From assembly GCF_014596475.1 (NCBI RefSeq), contig NZ_MECJ01000033.1, positions 620,001 through 684,000 of the forward strand: 64,000 nucleotides of DNA. The letters are read 5' to 3'. Of the stretch, positions 40,724-49,488 are shown in pieces. Position 1 is the stretch's first letter; every line of letters begins with the position of its first letter. The DNA is from Streptomyces sp. CBMA152. GTDB lineage: Bacteria > Actinomycetota > Actinomycetes > Streptomycetales > Streptomycetaceae. The notes under the pieces were generated by a model, which was given only the letters and a program-made list of their open reading frames with translations, had not been told where the DNA came from and did no database searches. Position numbers and translations under genes: made by a program.

Positions 40724-42100
40724 TCACGCCGGCGACGGGCGGCGGGGGCGGCGGCGTGCCCGGATGCGGGACGTCGGGGTGGGCCCGCCCCGCCCGATCC
40801 AGACCCGTACCTCCGTGCCGCCCAGCACCGACCGCCCCAACCGGACGTCGCCGCCCGTCGACTCCGCGATGCGGCGGACGATGTCCAGGCCGAGGCCGGT
40901 GGACCCGCCGCCACTGGAGCCGCGGGCCAGCGCCGCCCCCGGGTCCGCGATACCCGGCCCCGCGTCCGAGACCAGCACGATCACCGCGTCGTCCGAGCTG
41001 TGGACGTCGACCGAGAACGCCGTCCCCTCCGGCGTGTGCCGGAACACATTGCCCAGCATCGCGTCGAGCGCGGCGGCGAGTTCGGGCCGCGCGACCGGGA
41101 TGCGCAGCGGCCGGTCGACGCCCGCGAGCCGCACCTCCCGCCCCTCGTCCTCCGCCAGCGCCGACCAGAACGCCATCCGGTCCCGGATGACCTCGCACGC
41201 GTCGCACCCGGCGCCGACCCCGGTCGGCTGGGTCTGCGGCTTGGCCTCCCGTGCCGTACGGATGATCGTGTCGACCTCGCGCTCCAGCTGCTCGACGGCC
41301 GCGCGGGTCTGGTCGGCGGCCGGACCGTCCCCGAGGGAGGCCGCGTTCAGCCGCAGTACGGTGAGCGGGGTGCGCAGCCGGTGCGAGAGATCGGCCGCCA
41401 ACTCCCGTTCGTTGGCGAGGAGTTGGACCACCTGGTCGGCCATCGAGTTGAACGCGGCCGCAGCCGACCGCAGTTCCGCGGGCCCCTCCTCCGGCACCCG
41501 CGCGCCCAGCCTCCCCTCGCCCAGGTCGTGTGCCGCGCCCGCGAGCCGCTGGGCGGGCCTGACCATACGTACGCCCAACCGGTCCGCGACCGCGACCGAG
41601 CCGATGACCAGCGCGACGCCGACCCCGGCCAGGACCAGCCACGCCGCGGCGACGCCGTTGGTGACCTCGGCCTCGGGCACGTACACCTCGACGATGGCGA
41701 TCTCGCCCGAGCTCAGCGCGGTCGGTTGCAGCAGCGTGGAGCCGCCGGGGACGCCGGAGATGTACGCGCGGACCACCTTGCGGGTGGCCTCCAGGTCCTT
41801 CTGGGCCGCCCGGCGCCGGCCGATGTCCACCGGCACACTGCCCTTGACGTCGGGAAGTACCGGAATGTGCACGGCCATCCGGCCCGCCGCGCCCGCCTGG
41901 GTGGAGGCGACGGCCCGCTCCAGCGCGTCGCGGTCGGTGGTGATGGAGAGCGTCGGGCCGATCGCGGCGGCCTGGCGTTCCGCGTTGGAGAACGCGCGGT
42001 CGCGGGCCATCTCCTTGATGACCAGGCCCAGCGGTACGGCGAAGGCCAGCACCACCATGACGGTGACCGCGAGCGCCACCTTGACCAGCGCCCATCTCAT
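40724..42100 (-). CDS. sensor histidine kinase of a two-component system
   Basis: This 458-residue membrane kinase has a first helix (WALVKVALAVTVMVVLAFAVPLGLVI), an extracytoplasmic domain of about 120 residues, and a second helix (GVAAAWLVLAGVGVALVIGSVAVADRL). A HAMP region follows (VRPAQRLAGAAHDLGEGRLGARV), then the H box ELAADLSHRLRTPLTVLRL and an ATPase with N box MLGNVFRHTPEGT, G1 VSDAGPGI and G2 GSTGLGLDIVRRIAESTGG. The ATG at 42100 overlaps the response regulator stop (ATGA). The signal is unknown. Confidence 0.93.
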   Translation of the reverse strand: MRWALVKVALAVTVMVVLAFAVPLGLVIKEMARDRAFSNAERQAAAIGPTLSITTDRDALERAVASTQAGAAGRMAVHIPVLPDVKGSVPVDIGRRRAAQKDLEATRKVVRAYISGVPGGSTLLQPTALSSGEIAIVEVYVPEAEVTNGVAAAWLVLAGVGVALVIGSVAVADRLGVRMVRPAQRLAGAAHDLGEGRLGARVPEEGPAELRSAAAAFNSMADQVVQLLANERELAADLSHRLRTPLTVLRLNAASLGDGPAADQTRAAVEQLEREVDTIIRTAREAKPQTQPTGVGAGCDACEVIRDRMAFWSALAEDEGREVRLAGVDRPLRIPVARPELAAALDAMLGNVFRHTPEGTAFSVDVHSSDDAVIVLVSDAGPGIADPGAALARGSSGGGSTGLGLDIVRRIAESTGGDVRLGRSVLGGTEVRVWIGRGGPTPTSRIRARRRPRRPSPA

Positions 42101-42801
42101 CGCGGCGGCTCCGCCCTCGGTGGCTCCAGCTTCACCCCGACCCCGCGCAGGGTGTGCAGATAGCGGGGCTTGGCAGCGGTTTCGCCCAGTTTGCGGCGTA
42201 GCCAGGACAGATGGACGTCGATGGTCTGGTCGTCGCCGTACGACTGCTGCCACACCTCGGCGAGCAGTTCCTTGCGCGGCACGACCACCCCGGGCCGCCC
42301 GGCGAGGAAGGCGAGCAGGTCGAACTCGCGCCGGGTCAGATCGAGCCGCAGCCCGTCCAACTCGGCCTGGCGGCGCAGCGGGTCGACGCGCAGCCCGCCC
42401 ACCCGGATCACCCGGTCCGGCGGCTCGGCCCCGGCGGCCGCGCGCGCCCGGCGCAGTACGGCCGTCATGCGCGCGGACAGGTGCTCCACCGAAAACGGTT
42501 TGACCAGGTAGTCGTCCGCGCCGTCGTTGAGCAGCCGGACGATCTCCGTCTCGTCGTCGCGCGCGGTCGCGATGATCACCGGTACGTCGGTGATGCCGCG
42601 CAGCATCTTCAGCGCCTCGGCCCCGTCGAGATCGGGCAGTCCGAGGTCGAGGACGACCACGTCGAAGGGGAAATGCGCCACCTCGCGCAGCGCCTCAAGA
42701 GCCGTGCCGACGCTCCGTACCGTGTGGGACGCCTCGGTGAGGTGGCGGATCAGGGCGGAGCGGACGAACTGGTCGTCCTCGACCACGAGCACACTTGCCA
42801 T
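42097..42801 (-). CDS. OmpR/PhoB-type response regulator
   Basis: This 234-residue regulator has a receiver domain (SVLVVEDDQFVRSAL, phosphoacceptor Asp in FDVVVLDLGLPDLDG, the Lys in DDYLVKPFSVEHL) and a winged-helix DNA-binding domain (LRLDLTRREFDLLAFLAGRPGVVVPRKELLAEVWQQSYGDDQTIDVHLSWLRRKLGE). ATG 42801 is taken as start; a GTG three codons upstream is possible. It is the first gene of the pair with the kinase and divergent from the secreted protein gene at 42902, a plausible target. Confidence 0.93.
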   Translation of the reverse strand: MASVLVVEDDQFVRSALIRHLTEASHTVRSVGTALEALREVAHFPFDVVVLDLGLPDLDGAEALKMLRGITDVPVIIATARDDETEIVRLLNDGADDYLVKPFSVEHLSARMTAVLRRARAAAGAEPPDRVIRVGGLRVDPLRRQAELDGLRLDLTRREFDLLAFLAGRPGVVVPRKELLAEVWQQSYGDDQTIDVHLSWLRRKLGETAAKPRYLHTLRGVGVKLEPPRAEPPR

Positions 42802-42901
42802 GGGCGGCACCGTACGCCATCCGGAGTACGCCGGTCCCGGTCGGGACGGGAGGGGCGACCGGGGAGACGACGGGGGACACGCGTGGGGCGCGTGGTGCAG
42901 T

Positions 42902-43459
42902 ATGACCCCGATGCACAGAGGACTCGTTCACGTTTGCGCGTGGTCGCTCGCCACCGGGGCGGCGGTCACGCTCTCCTGGTGGGGCGTCCACACGGTGATG
43001 GCCGGAACGGCGTACGACCCCCCGCGCGCGGTCCCGCTGACCGGCGACGGCCACAGCGCGCAGGGGGCGGTGTTCCCGCTCCCGTCCTCGACGCAGCGGC
43101 CGAGGCAGACACCTTCGCCGTCCGATTCCCCCTCGGCGAAGCCCTCCAAGTCACCGGGCAGCCACTCCCCCACCCCCGCCAACTCACCTTCTCCGTATGG
43201 CCCGTCCGGTTCCTCCACTTCCTCCGGTTCCTCCGGGAATGTGAAGGGCTACAACGTCGCGGGCGGGCGGGTCGTGTTCGACATCGGCAGTACGTCGGCG
43301 CAGCTGGTCGCGGCGACGCCGGACACGGGCTGGCAGATGCAGGTGTGGCGGCAGCCGACGTGGATCCGGGTGACGTTCAGCAAGGGCGGCCGCGAGGTCT
43401 CGGTCTTCTGCACCTGGTACAACCACGCACCGACGGTGGAGTTCGACGACCGAGGCTGA
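42902..43459 (+). CDS. secreted or membrane-anchored protein with Ser/Pro linker (hypothetical)
   Basis: This 185-residue protein has one N-terminal hydrophobic segment (LVHVCAWSLATGAAVTLSWWGVHTVMAG), a long Ser/Pro/Gly-rich linker (about 58-112), and a C-terminal globular domain of about 75 residues (GYNVAGGRVVFDIGSTSAQLVAATPDTGWQMQVWRQPTWIRVTFSKGGREVSVFCTWYNHAPTVEFDD). It starts 100 bp from the divergent response regulator. The domain is not one I recognise; the layout fits a cell-surface protein. A second in-frame ATG lies at 42911. Confidence 0.8.
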   Translation: MTPMHRGLVHVCAWSLATGAAVTLSWWGVHTVMAGTAYDPPRAVPLTGDGHSAQGAVFPLPSSTQRPRQTPSPSDSPSAKPSKSPGSHSPTPANSPSPYGPSGSSTSSGSSGNVKGYNVAGGRVVFDIGSTSAQLVAATPDTGWQMQVWRQPTWIRVTFSKGGREVSVFCTWYNHAPTVEFDDRG

Positions 43460-43467
43460 CCTGTGCG

Positions 43468-44355
43468 TTATCTGAATACTGACGGCGGCGGTACGGGGGA
43501 CGGCTTGGCGCTCGCGTCCGTCACCGCCGTCGCCCCGCCGGTGAAGTCGGCGAGCGCGCGGCCGTGTTCGACGCGTCCGGGGTGCGGGTCGCTCGCGATA
43601 CGGCGGGTTAGTTCGGCGACCGGCAGCGGTACGTCCGAGGCGACCAGGACCGCGTTGCCGAACCGCTTGCCGCGCCACACCGTCGGGTCGGCGGCGAGCG
43701 CCAGCTCGGGGAAGATCCCGGCCGCCGTGGCTATCTGGCCGCGCAGATGCGCGAGCGGCGGGCCGTCGGCGAGGTTGGCCGCGTAGATCCCGCCCGGCCG
43801 CAGCACCCGGCGCACCTCGGCCAGGAACTCGGTGCTGGTCAGATGCGCGGGGGTGCGGGCGCCGCTGAACACATCGGCGACCACCAGGTCCGCCCAGCCG
43901 TCCGGCAGCTTGCCGAGCCCTTCGCGCGCGTCCAGGGCGCGTACGCGGACCCGGGCCTGCGGGTCGAGCGGCAGCTCCCGGCGTACGAGCTGGACCAGCG
44001 CGGCGTCGACCTCCACTATCTGCTGGCTGGAGCGGGGGCGGGTGGCGGCGGTGTACCGGGCGAGGGTGAAGGCGCCGCCGCCGAGGTGCAGCACGTTGAG
44101 GGGCCGCCCGGGCTCGGCGGCGAGGTCGATGACGTGCCCGAGCCGCCGCTGGTACTCGAAGGTCAGCCGGTCCGGGGCGTCCAGGTCGACGTGGGACTGC
44201 GGGGCGCCGTCAAGGAGCAGCGTCCAGCCGCGCGGCCGGTCCCGGTCGGGTATGAGCTCGGCGAGCCCCCCGTCCACGGCCTCGACCACAGCCTCGGGAG
44301 CAGCAGCCCGCCCCCGCCGCGCCCCACCGCTCTTCGCCCCACTTCGTGCCGCCAT
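43468..44355 (-). CDS. spermidine synthase-like methyltransferase-fold protein
   Basis: This 295-residue protein has the Rossmann fold of polyamine synthases. LNVLHLGGGAFTLARYTAATRPRSSQQIVEVDAALVQLVRREL is the AdoMet-type binding region (GGG and acidic end of strand 2), and WADLVVADVFSGARTPAHLTSTEFLAEVRRVLRPGGIYAANLADG follows. The N-terminal VDLDAPDRLTFEYQRRLGHVIDL is also typical. Actinobacterial members often do not make spermidine and are annotated only as fused or spermidine-synthase-like. The ATG at 44355 was chosen; a Lys/Arg-rich N-terminus follows. Function is uncertain. Confidence 0.82.
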   Translation of the reverse strand: MAARSGAKSGGARRGRAAAPEAVVEAVDGGLAELIPDRDRPRGWTLLLDGAPQSHVDLDAPDRLTFEYQRRLGHVIDLAAEPGRPLNVLHLGGGAFTLARYTAATRPRSSQQIVEVDAALVQLVRRELPLDPQARVRVRALDAREGLGKLPDGWADLVVADVFSGARTPAHLTSTEFLAEVRRVLRPGGIYAANLADGPPLAHLRGQIATAAGIFPELALAADPTVWRGKRFGNAVLVASDVPLPVAELTRRIASDPHPGRVEHGRALADFTGGATAVTDASAKPSPVPPPSVFR

Positions 44356-44456
44356 CCGCCCATTATCGACCGCACGTACGAGTGCCGCCGCCCGCGACGG
44401 GCAGGGCCCGGGCTTCAAGGGCTGCGGGGCGGGTACCCCGCGCCTTTAGCTTTTAA

Positions 44457-44532
44457 GGGGCGCGGGGCTGTGTCGATGTGCGGCTCCGCCGCGTGGGCGC
44501 GACCAGCCACGCACGGTCCGCAGCCGAAATCT
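44457..44532 (+). repeat. dispersed intergenic repeat, copy 7 (interrupted)
   Basis: The first half, GGGGCGCGGGG (44457-44467), is separated by 29 bp, containing GCGGCTCCGCCGC, from the second half, GCGCGACCAGCC and the tail CACGGTCCGCAGCCGAA. It lies in the gap before the spermidine-synthase-like gene. Confidence 0.7.
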
Positions 44533-44542
44533 TGCCAACCGC

Positions 44543-45007
44543 TTAGCGGCTTCCCTCCGTGATGCCATCCGCGGCCTCGATGAGCCGAGCAGCCTCACCG
44601 AGGGCGACCCGCAACACGGCGGGATCGGTGACCGGAACGGCATCCACCGCGTCCGGAGGAAGCAGCCACCCACTACCGGAGAGCGGCGGCTCGGCCACCA
44701 CCCCCGGCACACGAAGCCCCCGCCCGTTGGTCTCCGTACAAGCACTGCCCGGCACATCCCACGCGGCGGCGGTGCCCGGAGGCACCAAAAACCCAAGCGT
44801 GTCGCACGGCCCGTCGTGCAAAACGGGCCCCACCGCCGCCGGAGCAGCGGCACGCCGCAGGATGTCCACCGCCTCAAGCCCCTGCCGCGCGGGCACGGTC
44901 ACCAGATCACAGGGTGACGCGTCAGCGGACGGCGGCGGCGAGCCGAGGTCCGGGGTGGGCCGGTGCCGAGCGGTCGTCGTGGTCGTACCGGTGCCATTGA
45001 TGTCCAT
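44543..45007 (-). CDS. small prim-pol-like family protein (hypothetical)
   Basis: This 154-residue protein has the pattern CDLVTVPARQGLEAVDILRR...GPVLHDGPCDTLGFLVPPGTAAAWDVPGSA...GRGLRVPG...GWLLPPD...VTDPAVLRVALGEAARLIEA. This agrees in layout with the protein at 53188 and with a Streptomyces family that, from memory, is often auto-annotated as bifunctional DNA primase/polymerase; catalytic acids of a real polymerase are not visible. GGAGG lies 5 bp before the ATG. It is divergent from the TPR regulator at 45238, a recurrent pairing idea only. Confidence 0.65.
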   Translation of the reverse strand: MDINGTGTTTTTARHRPTPDLGSPPPSADASPCDLVTVPARQGLEAVDILRRAAAPAAVGPVLHDGPCDTLGFLVPPGTAAAWDVPGSACTETNGRGLRVPGVVAEPPLSGSGWLLPPDAVDAVPVTDPAVLRVALGEAARLIEAADGITEGSR

Positions 45008-45237
45008 GCCGGCCTCCAACAAGGCAACCCCCACGTGGTTTTTGCGGGTTGGCGGTATCCGCATGGTTCAACGCGGGCCCAAGTCAACGGCTACGGCACA
45101 ACGCCGCCGCAAAGGATGGCAGTTCATAGCAGATCACGGGTGAGATATCCCTTTTGTAGCCAAACTGTGGATGTGCGACGCGATGTTGCCGGTACGTTCT
45201 TGCTCCGCACCACACCGCCAAAGAGAGCTGTCGAGCC

Positions 45238-46659
45238 ATGGCGACGTCAACGGATCCCAGTGCCGGACGGAACTCCGCGCGGAGCACCACCGCCAAGGGC
45301 CCGAACACCGCGTTCCGGGAACTGCGCGGCCAGCGCTCGCCCGGCGAGTTCGCGGCGGCGGTGCGCAGGGCGGCACGTGAGATCGGTGAGCAGGTCGCCT
45401 GCGACGCGCGCTACATCGGACGCGTGGAAGCCGGCGAGATCCGCTGCCCCAACTACGCGTACGAGCGCGTCTTCAGGCACATGTTCCCGGGTCTGTCCCT
45501 CACCGACATGGGGTTCTCGGCCCGCGAGACGGTACGGGGCCGGGGGGCGCGCGGGGGCTGTGCCGTGCCCCTGCCGCACGCAAAGGCGCCGGAACACGAC
45601 GACGGCACCATCGACATCGACGACCGTAACGACGAGGAGAGCGACGTGCTGCGTCGCGCATTCATGACGGGCGGATCCGCCACCGTGGCGGCCGTCTCCC
45701 TCGGGCTGATCCCCGAGACCCCCGTGGCCGCCGCGCCCCTGGACTCCGTACGCGTACGGCGGGTCGGCGAGGCCGAGGTGAACGCGGTCGAGGACGCGGT
45801 CCGGCGGATCCGGCTGCTCGACGACCGGCACGGCGCGGACGGGCTCTACCGCCGGGCCGCGCAGCCGCTGCGCACCGCGTACGCCCTGCTCGACGCGGGC
45901 ACCGCCCGGCAGTCCACCGCCGACCGCCTGCAAGCGGGCGCGGGCGAACTCGCCATCTCGGTGGGCTGGCTCGCGCATGACTCGGGCCGCTACGAGGAGG
46001 CCCGCTCGCACTACGCGGAGGCGCTGGCCACCGCGCGGCTCGCGGGCGACCCGGCGCTGGAGGCGCACGCCTTCTGCAATATGTCGTTCCTGGCCAGGGA
46101 CGCAGGGCGGCCGCGCGAGGCGCTGCGGGCGGCCCAGGCGGGCAGCCGCGCGGCCCGCCAGCTCGGCTCGCCCCGGCTGCTCGCGCTGCTCGCGCTGCGG
46201 GAGGCGGGCGGCTGGGCGGGGCTCGGCGACCGGGGCGCGTGCGAGCAGTCGCTGAACCGGGCGCACGCGCTCTTCGCGCGCGGGGCGGCCGAGCGCGACC
46301 CCGAGTGGATGACGTTCTTCGTCGAGGCCGAGCTGGAGATGCTGGAGGCGCAGTGCTGGTCGGCGCTGGGCGACTGGTCGCGCGCGGCCGCCCACGCCCA
46401 TCGCGCCGCCTGCGTCCAGGACCCGCACTTCACACGCAATCTGGCGCTGTACCGCGCCGAGCTCGCCGACGACCTCGCGCGCGCGGGCGCGCCCACCGAG
46501 TCGGCGGCGGCGGGCCACCAGGTCCTCGACCTCCTTACGGAGGTCCAGTCGACCCGTATCCAGGCGATGCTCGCCGACACGGCCCGCATCCTCGCCCCGC
46601 ACGGGACCTGCCCGGAGGTGGCGGCGTTCCTGGAGCGGCGGGCCACCGTGACGGTCTGA
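45238..46659 (+). CDS. HTH/TPR-like regulator (NsdA-type)
   Basis: This 473-residue protein starts with a DNA-binding-like region (SPGEFAAAVRRAAREIGEQVACDARYIGRVEAGEIRCPNYAYERVFRHMFPG, about 34-85), then a linker, an Ala-rich segment at FMTGGSATVAAVSLGLIP, and a C-terminal array of TPR-like helices (LAHDSGRYEEARSHYAEALATARLAGD, ARDAGRPREALRAAQAGSRAARQLG, LGDRGACEQSLNRAHALFARG). Related proteins such as NsdA repress sporulation and antibiotic production in S. coelicolor. It has the same architecture as the protein at 16932 but low obvious identity. The target is unknown. Confidence 0.82.
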   Translation: MATSTDPSAGRNSARSTTAKGPNTAFRELRGQRSPGEFAAAVRRAAREIGEQVACDARYIGRVEAGEIRCPNYAYERVFRHMFPGLSLTDMGFSARETVRGRGARGGCAVPLPHAKAPEHDDGTIDIDDRNDEESDVLRRAFMTGGSATVAAVSLGLIPETPVAAAPLDSVRVRRVGEAEVNAVEDAVRRIRLLDDRHGADGLYRRAAQPLRTAYALLDAGTARQSTADRLQAGAGELAISVGWLAHDSGRYEEARSHYAEALATARLAGDPALEAHAFCNMSFLARDAGRPREALRAAQAGSRAARQLGSPRLLALLALREAGGWAGLGDRGACEQSLNRAHALFARGAAERDPEWMTFFVEAELEMLEAQCWSALGDWSRAAAHAHRAACVQDPHFTRNLALYRAELADDLARAGAPTESAAAGHQVLDLLTEVQSTRIQAMLADTARILAPHGTCPEVAAFLERRATVTV

Positions 46660-46683
46660 GACCCGCGACCGTTGCCCTCTGCC

Positions 46684-47286
46684 TCAGTTCTCCAGATGCC
46701 CCGTGTCGTTCCAGCGCTCGATCGCCGGGTCGCCGTACGCCCAGCCCAGGACCGAAAGGGATGTGGGGTCGAGCTTGATGCGGGCCGCGAAGCCGATCGG
46801 CTCGCCCAGCCAGCGGGCCGCGATCGACCGCAGGATGTGCCCGTGGGCGAAGACCAGCACGTCCCGGTCGGCCGAGCGCGCCCAGGCGACGACCTCGTCG
46901 GCCCGCGCCGACACCTGGGCCAGCGTCTCGCCGCCCTCGACGCCGTCGCGCCAGATGAACCAGTCGGGCCGGCCCGCCTTGATCTGCGGCGGGGTGAGCC
47001 CTTCGTACTGGCCGTAGTCGAACTCCATCAGCACGTCCCAGTCGGTGGCCCGGTCGCCGAACCCGGCCAGCTCGCACGTCTCACGCGCGCGAAGCAGCGG
47101 GCTGGTGCGCACCTCGACGTCCTTGAGGCCGTCCCAGGGCGAGCGGTGCAGCCGCTCGCCGAGCAGCTTCGCGCCCCTGCGGCCCTCTTCGAGCAGCGGG
47201 ATGTCGGTCCGGCCGGTGTGCTTGCCGAGCAGCGACCACTCGGTCTGCCCGTGCCGGGCGAGCAAGATGCGCGGGGCGGCTGCCAT
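46684..47286 (-). CDS. histidine phosphatase family protein (phosphoglycerate mutase-like)
   Basis: This 200-residue cytoplasmic enzyme has the RHG motif LLARHGQTEWSLLGKHTGRTDIPL (catalytic His of ARHG at about 11), the second Arg in RTSPLLRARETCELAGF, the acid region EFDYGQYEGL and the late His in VLVFAHGHILRSIAARWLG. All four catalytic elements are present. Substrates of this family range from phosphoglycerate to small phosphoesters; none can be chosen here. It ends tail to tail with the TPR regulator, 24 bp apart. Confidence 0.9.
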   Translation of the reverse strand: MAAAPRILLARHGQTEWSLLGKHTGRTDIPLLEEGRRGAKLLGERLHRSPWDGLKDVEVRTSPLLRARETCELAGFGDRATDWDVLMEFDYGQYEGLTPPQIKAGRPDWFIWRDGVEGGETLAQVSARADEVVAWARSADRDVLVFAHGHILRSIAARWLGEPIGFAARIKLDPTSLSVLGWAYGDPAIERWNDTGHLEN

Positions 47287-47479
47287 GTCAGGTCTCTCCC
47301 GGTGACGCGTGGAATCCGCCGAAAGTTCGGCGGCGGTTCCCTTCCATCATCGCGCACCCTTCCGGCCGTCCTTCGCGTCCTTCGGGGGTGGGTGCACGAA
47401 CGCACCCACGTACACCGTACGGTTGAACACCTGTATCGGGCCCGACGGGTCCTCAAGACGAGATGGAGAGGGTCCGCAG

Positions 47480-48361
47480 ATGCAGCACCCCGCGCCTCGG
47501 CCCCGCTGGTGGACCGAGCTGCCGCTCATCGCCATCGTCTATGCCGCCTACTCGGCGGGCCGCCTCCTGGTGAGCGGCAGCGAATCGCAGGCCGTGGACC
47601 ACGGTCTGGAGATCCTGCGCATAGAGAAGTACCTGCACATCAACGCCGAGCACCCGCTCAACCGGCTCTTCACTCGCACCCCGTCGCTCGGCATACCCGC
47701 CGACTTCGCGTACGCCTCGCTGCACTACCTGGTGACGCCCGCGATCCTGGTGTGGATGTTCCGCCGCCGCCCGGTGCAGTACCGCGCCGCCCGCACCTGG
47801 CTGATGCTCTCCACCCTGCTGGGCCTCATCGGCTTCTCGCTGCTGCCGACCGCCCCGCCGCGCCTGCTCGACGCCTCGCAGGGCTTCGTCGACACGATGG
47901 CGCACTACAGCTCGTACGGCTGGTGGGGCGGCGACGCGAGCGCGCCACGCGGCATGGGCGGCATGACCAACCAGTTCGCGGCGATGCCGAGCCTGCACGT
48001 GGGCTGGGCGCTGTGGTGCGGCGTGATGCTGTGGCGCTTCGGCGGCAACCGCTTCACCAAGGTGCTGGGCGTCGCGTACCCGCTGACCATCGCGTTCGTG
48101 GTGATGGGCACGGCCAACCACTATCTGCTCGACGCGGTCGCCGGTGTCTTCGTGATGGGCCTCGGGCTGCTGCTCGCCAGGCCCGCGCTGCGGCTCGCGG
48201 ACCGGATCCGGGCGCGGGTCGCTCCCGGCACATTCGGCGCACGCGCCCCGATTGTCAGTGCCGGATGCAAGACTTCCCCGGGTGAGCGAATCCCAGGGCA
48301 GCGCGCCTCCGACGACTCCACCGCGGGAGCGGACGACAGCCATCCGTCAGCGGCTCGCTGA
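47480..48361 (+). CDS. PAP2-family membrane phosphatase/inositolphosphotransferase-like
   Basis: This 293-residue membrane protein has about six helices. The PAP2 active-site pieces are present late: MPSLHVGWALWCGVMLWR (PSxHxxxA-type, first His) and GTANHYLLDAVAGVFVMG (second His with following Asp). The order and spacing resemble the PAP2_3/AUR1-like group, which handles lipid or inositol phosphate headgroups. ATG 47480 has GGAGAGGG upstream. The last 80 bp overlap the GTG-started nuclease gene in another frame, so the tail beyond the last helix is poorly constrained. Confidence 0.85.
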   Translation: MQHPAPRPRWWTELPLIAIVYAAYSAGRLLVSGSESQAVDHGLEILRIEKYLHINAEHPLNRLFTRTPSLGIPADFAYASLHYLVTPAILVWMFRRRPVQYRAARTWLMLSTLLGLIGFSLLPTAPPRLLDASQGFVDTMAHYSSYGWWGGDASAPRGMGGMTNQFAAMPSLHVGWALWCGVMLWRFGGNRFTKVLGVAYPLTIAFVVMGTANHYLLDAVAGVFVMGLGLLLARPALRLADRIRARVAPGTFGARAPIVSAGCKTSPGERIPGQRASDDSTAGADDSHPSAAR

Positions 48362-49451
48362 GCTGCGCGGACCCACTGTCGTACCGCGCCCGCTGGACGC
48401 CCGCGCACTGGCGGCGCTCGCCGCCAACCCTGGCTGCCGCAGACGCGCGCTGCTCGACGGGGCGGGCGTCGACAAGGGCGCGCTCGCCGAGGCGCTGGGC
48501 TCGCCCTCGGCGGCCTTCGGCCAGTCCCAGTTCGCCATCGCGCGCGGCAACACCTTCGAGTCCCGGGTGAAGGCGGACGGCGGTACGGAACTGCTGCGGC
48601 TGCTGTACGAGCACGTCGGCGCGGGCGGCGAGCCGCCCAAGGACGCGGCCGTGCCGGACCTGTCGGCCGCCGGTCCCGAGGGCCGTGCGGCGCGTACGGC
48701 ACTGGCCCTGCGCGAAGCCACGGCGTCCGGCGCCTGGACGCTCCTGGACCACCCGATGCTGGCCCTGAACGTGGCGGGCTCCCCGGCCTATCTGGAGCCG
48801 GACGCGGTGGTGGTGGCGCCCGACGGCCGCTGGACGGTCGTCGAGATCAAGTCCTTCCCGATGATCGACGCGGCGGCCGACCCGGCCAAGGTGGGCGCGG
48901 CGGCCCGCCAGGCGGCCGTCTACGCGCTCGCGCTCGAACGCGTGGCGGCGCTCACCGAGGGCGCCGAGGTCGCCCACTCGGTGCTGCTCGTCTGCCCGAA
49001 GGACTTCTCCAACCTGCCTACGGCCTCCTTCGTCGACGTCCGCAAGCAGCTCTCCGTCACCCGCCGCCAGCTGGCCCGGCTCACCCGGATCGAGGAGATC
49101 GCCGACACCCTGGAGCCGGGCGCGAGCTTCGCCCCGGACCGCCCGGCGGCGGAGCTGACGCAGACCGTCGAGTCGGTCCCGGCGGCGTACGCGCCGGAGT
49201 GCCTGGCCGCGTGCGAGCTGGCCTTCCACTGCCGGGAGCGGGCCCGTGCGGCGGACACGGTGACCGCGCTGGGCCGGGGCCTGCGGGCCGAGCTGGGCGG
49301 TCTGACGACGATCGGCGAGGTCCTGTCCGCCGCGCGCGCCGCCTCCGGCGACCCCGACGACCCGACGGTCATGGCCCTGCGCCGGGCGGCGGCCCTGCGC
49401 ACGGAGGCGCTGGCGGGAGCGCGATGCGGGGAGGCGGCGGCATGTTCCTGA
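48282..49451 (+). CDS. RecB/Cas4-type nuclease with four-Cys Fe-S signature
   Basis: This 389-residue protein has the PD-(D/E)XK motifs of RecB-family nucleases: RGNTFE (motif I, about 89-94), YLEPDAVVV (metal Asp), WTVVEIKSFP (ExK) and RQAAVYAL (QxxxY). One Cys before the nuclease core (C52, NPGCRRRALL) and three after it (C307, C311, C317 in PECLAACELAFHC) match the split four-Cys iron-sulphur layout of Dna2, AddB and Cas4. The GTG at 48282 overlaps the PAP2 gene; the family-like text begins there. It heads an operon with an unknown protein and a Dna2-like helicase. Confidence 0.85.
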   Translation: MSESQGSAPPTTPPRERTTAIRQRLAELRGPTVVPRPLDARALAALAANPGCRRRALLDGAGVDKGALAEALGSPSAAFGQSQFAIARGNTFESRVKADGGTELLRLLYEHVGAGGEPPKDAAVPDLSAAGPEGRAARTALALREATASGAWTLLDHPMLALNVAGSPAYLEPDAVVVAPDGRWTVVEIKSFPMIDAAADPAKVGAAARQAAVYALALERVAALTEGAEVAHSVLLVCPKDFSNLPTASFVDVRKQLSVTRRQLARLTRIEEIADTLEPGASFAPDRPAAELTQTVESVPAAYAPECLAACELAFHCRERARAADTVTALGRGLRAELGGLTTIGEVLSAARAASGDPDDPTVMALRRAAALRTEALAGARCGEAAACS

Positions 49452-49488
49452 CCGCACGCACGCGTGCCCGCACTCAGGAGGTGGCCGC

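Noticed and set aside
43080..43230. Ser/Pro-rich stretch at 43080-43230 as evidence of a frameshifted gene
   Set aside because: The frame is open from a good start to a globular C-terminal domain; the stretch is a surface-protein linker.
48282..49451. Cas4 gene as sign of a CRISPR locus
   Set aside because: No repeat-spacer array or other cas gene is present. The Fe-S nuclease pattern fits Dna2/AddB equally and the partner is a helicase.
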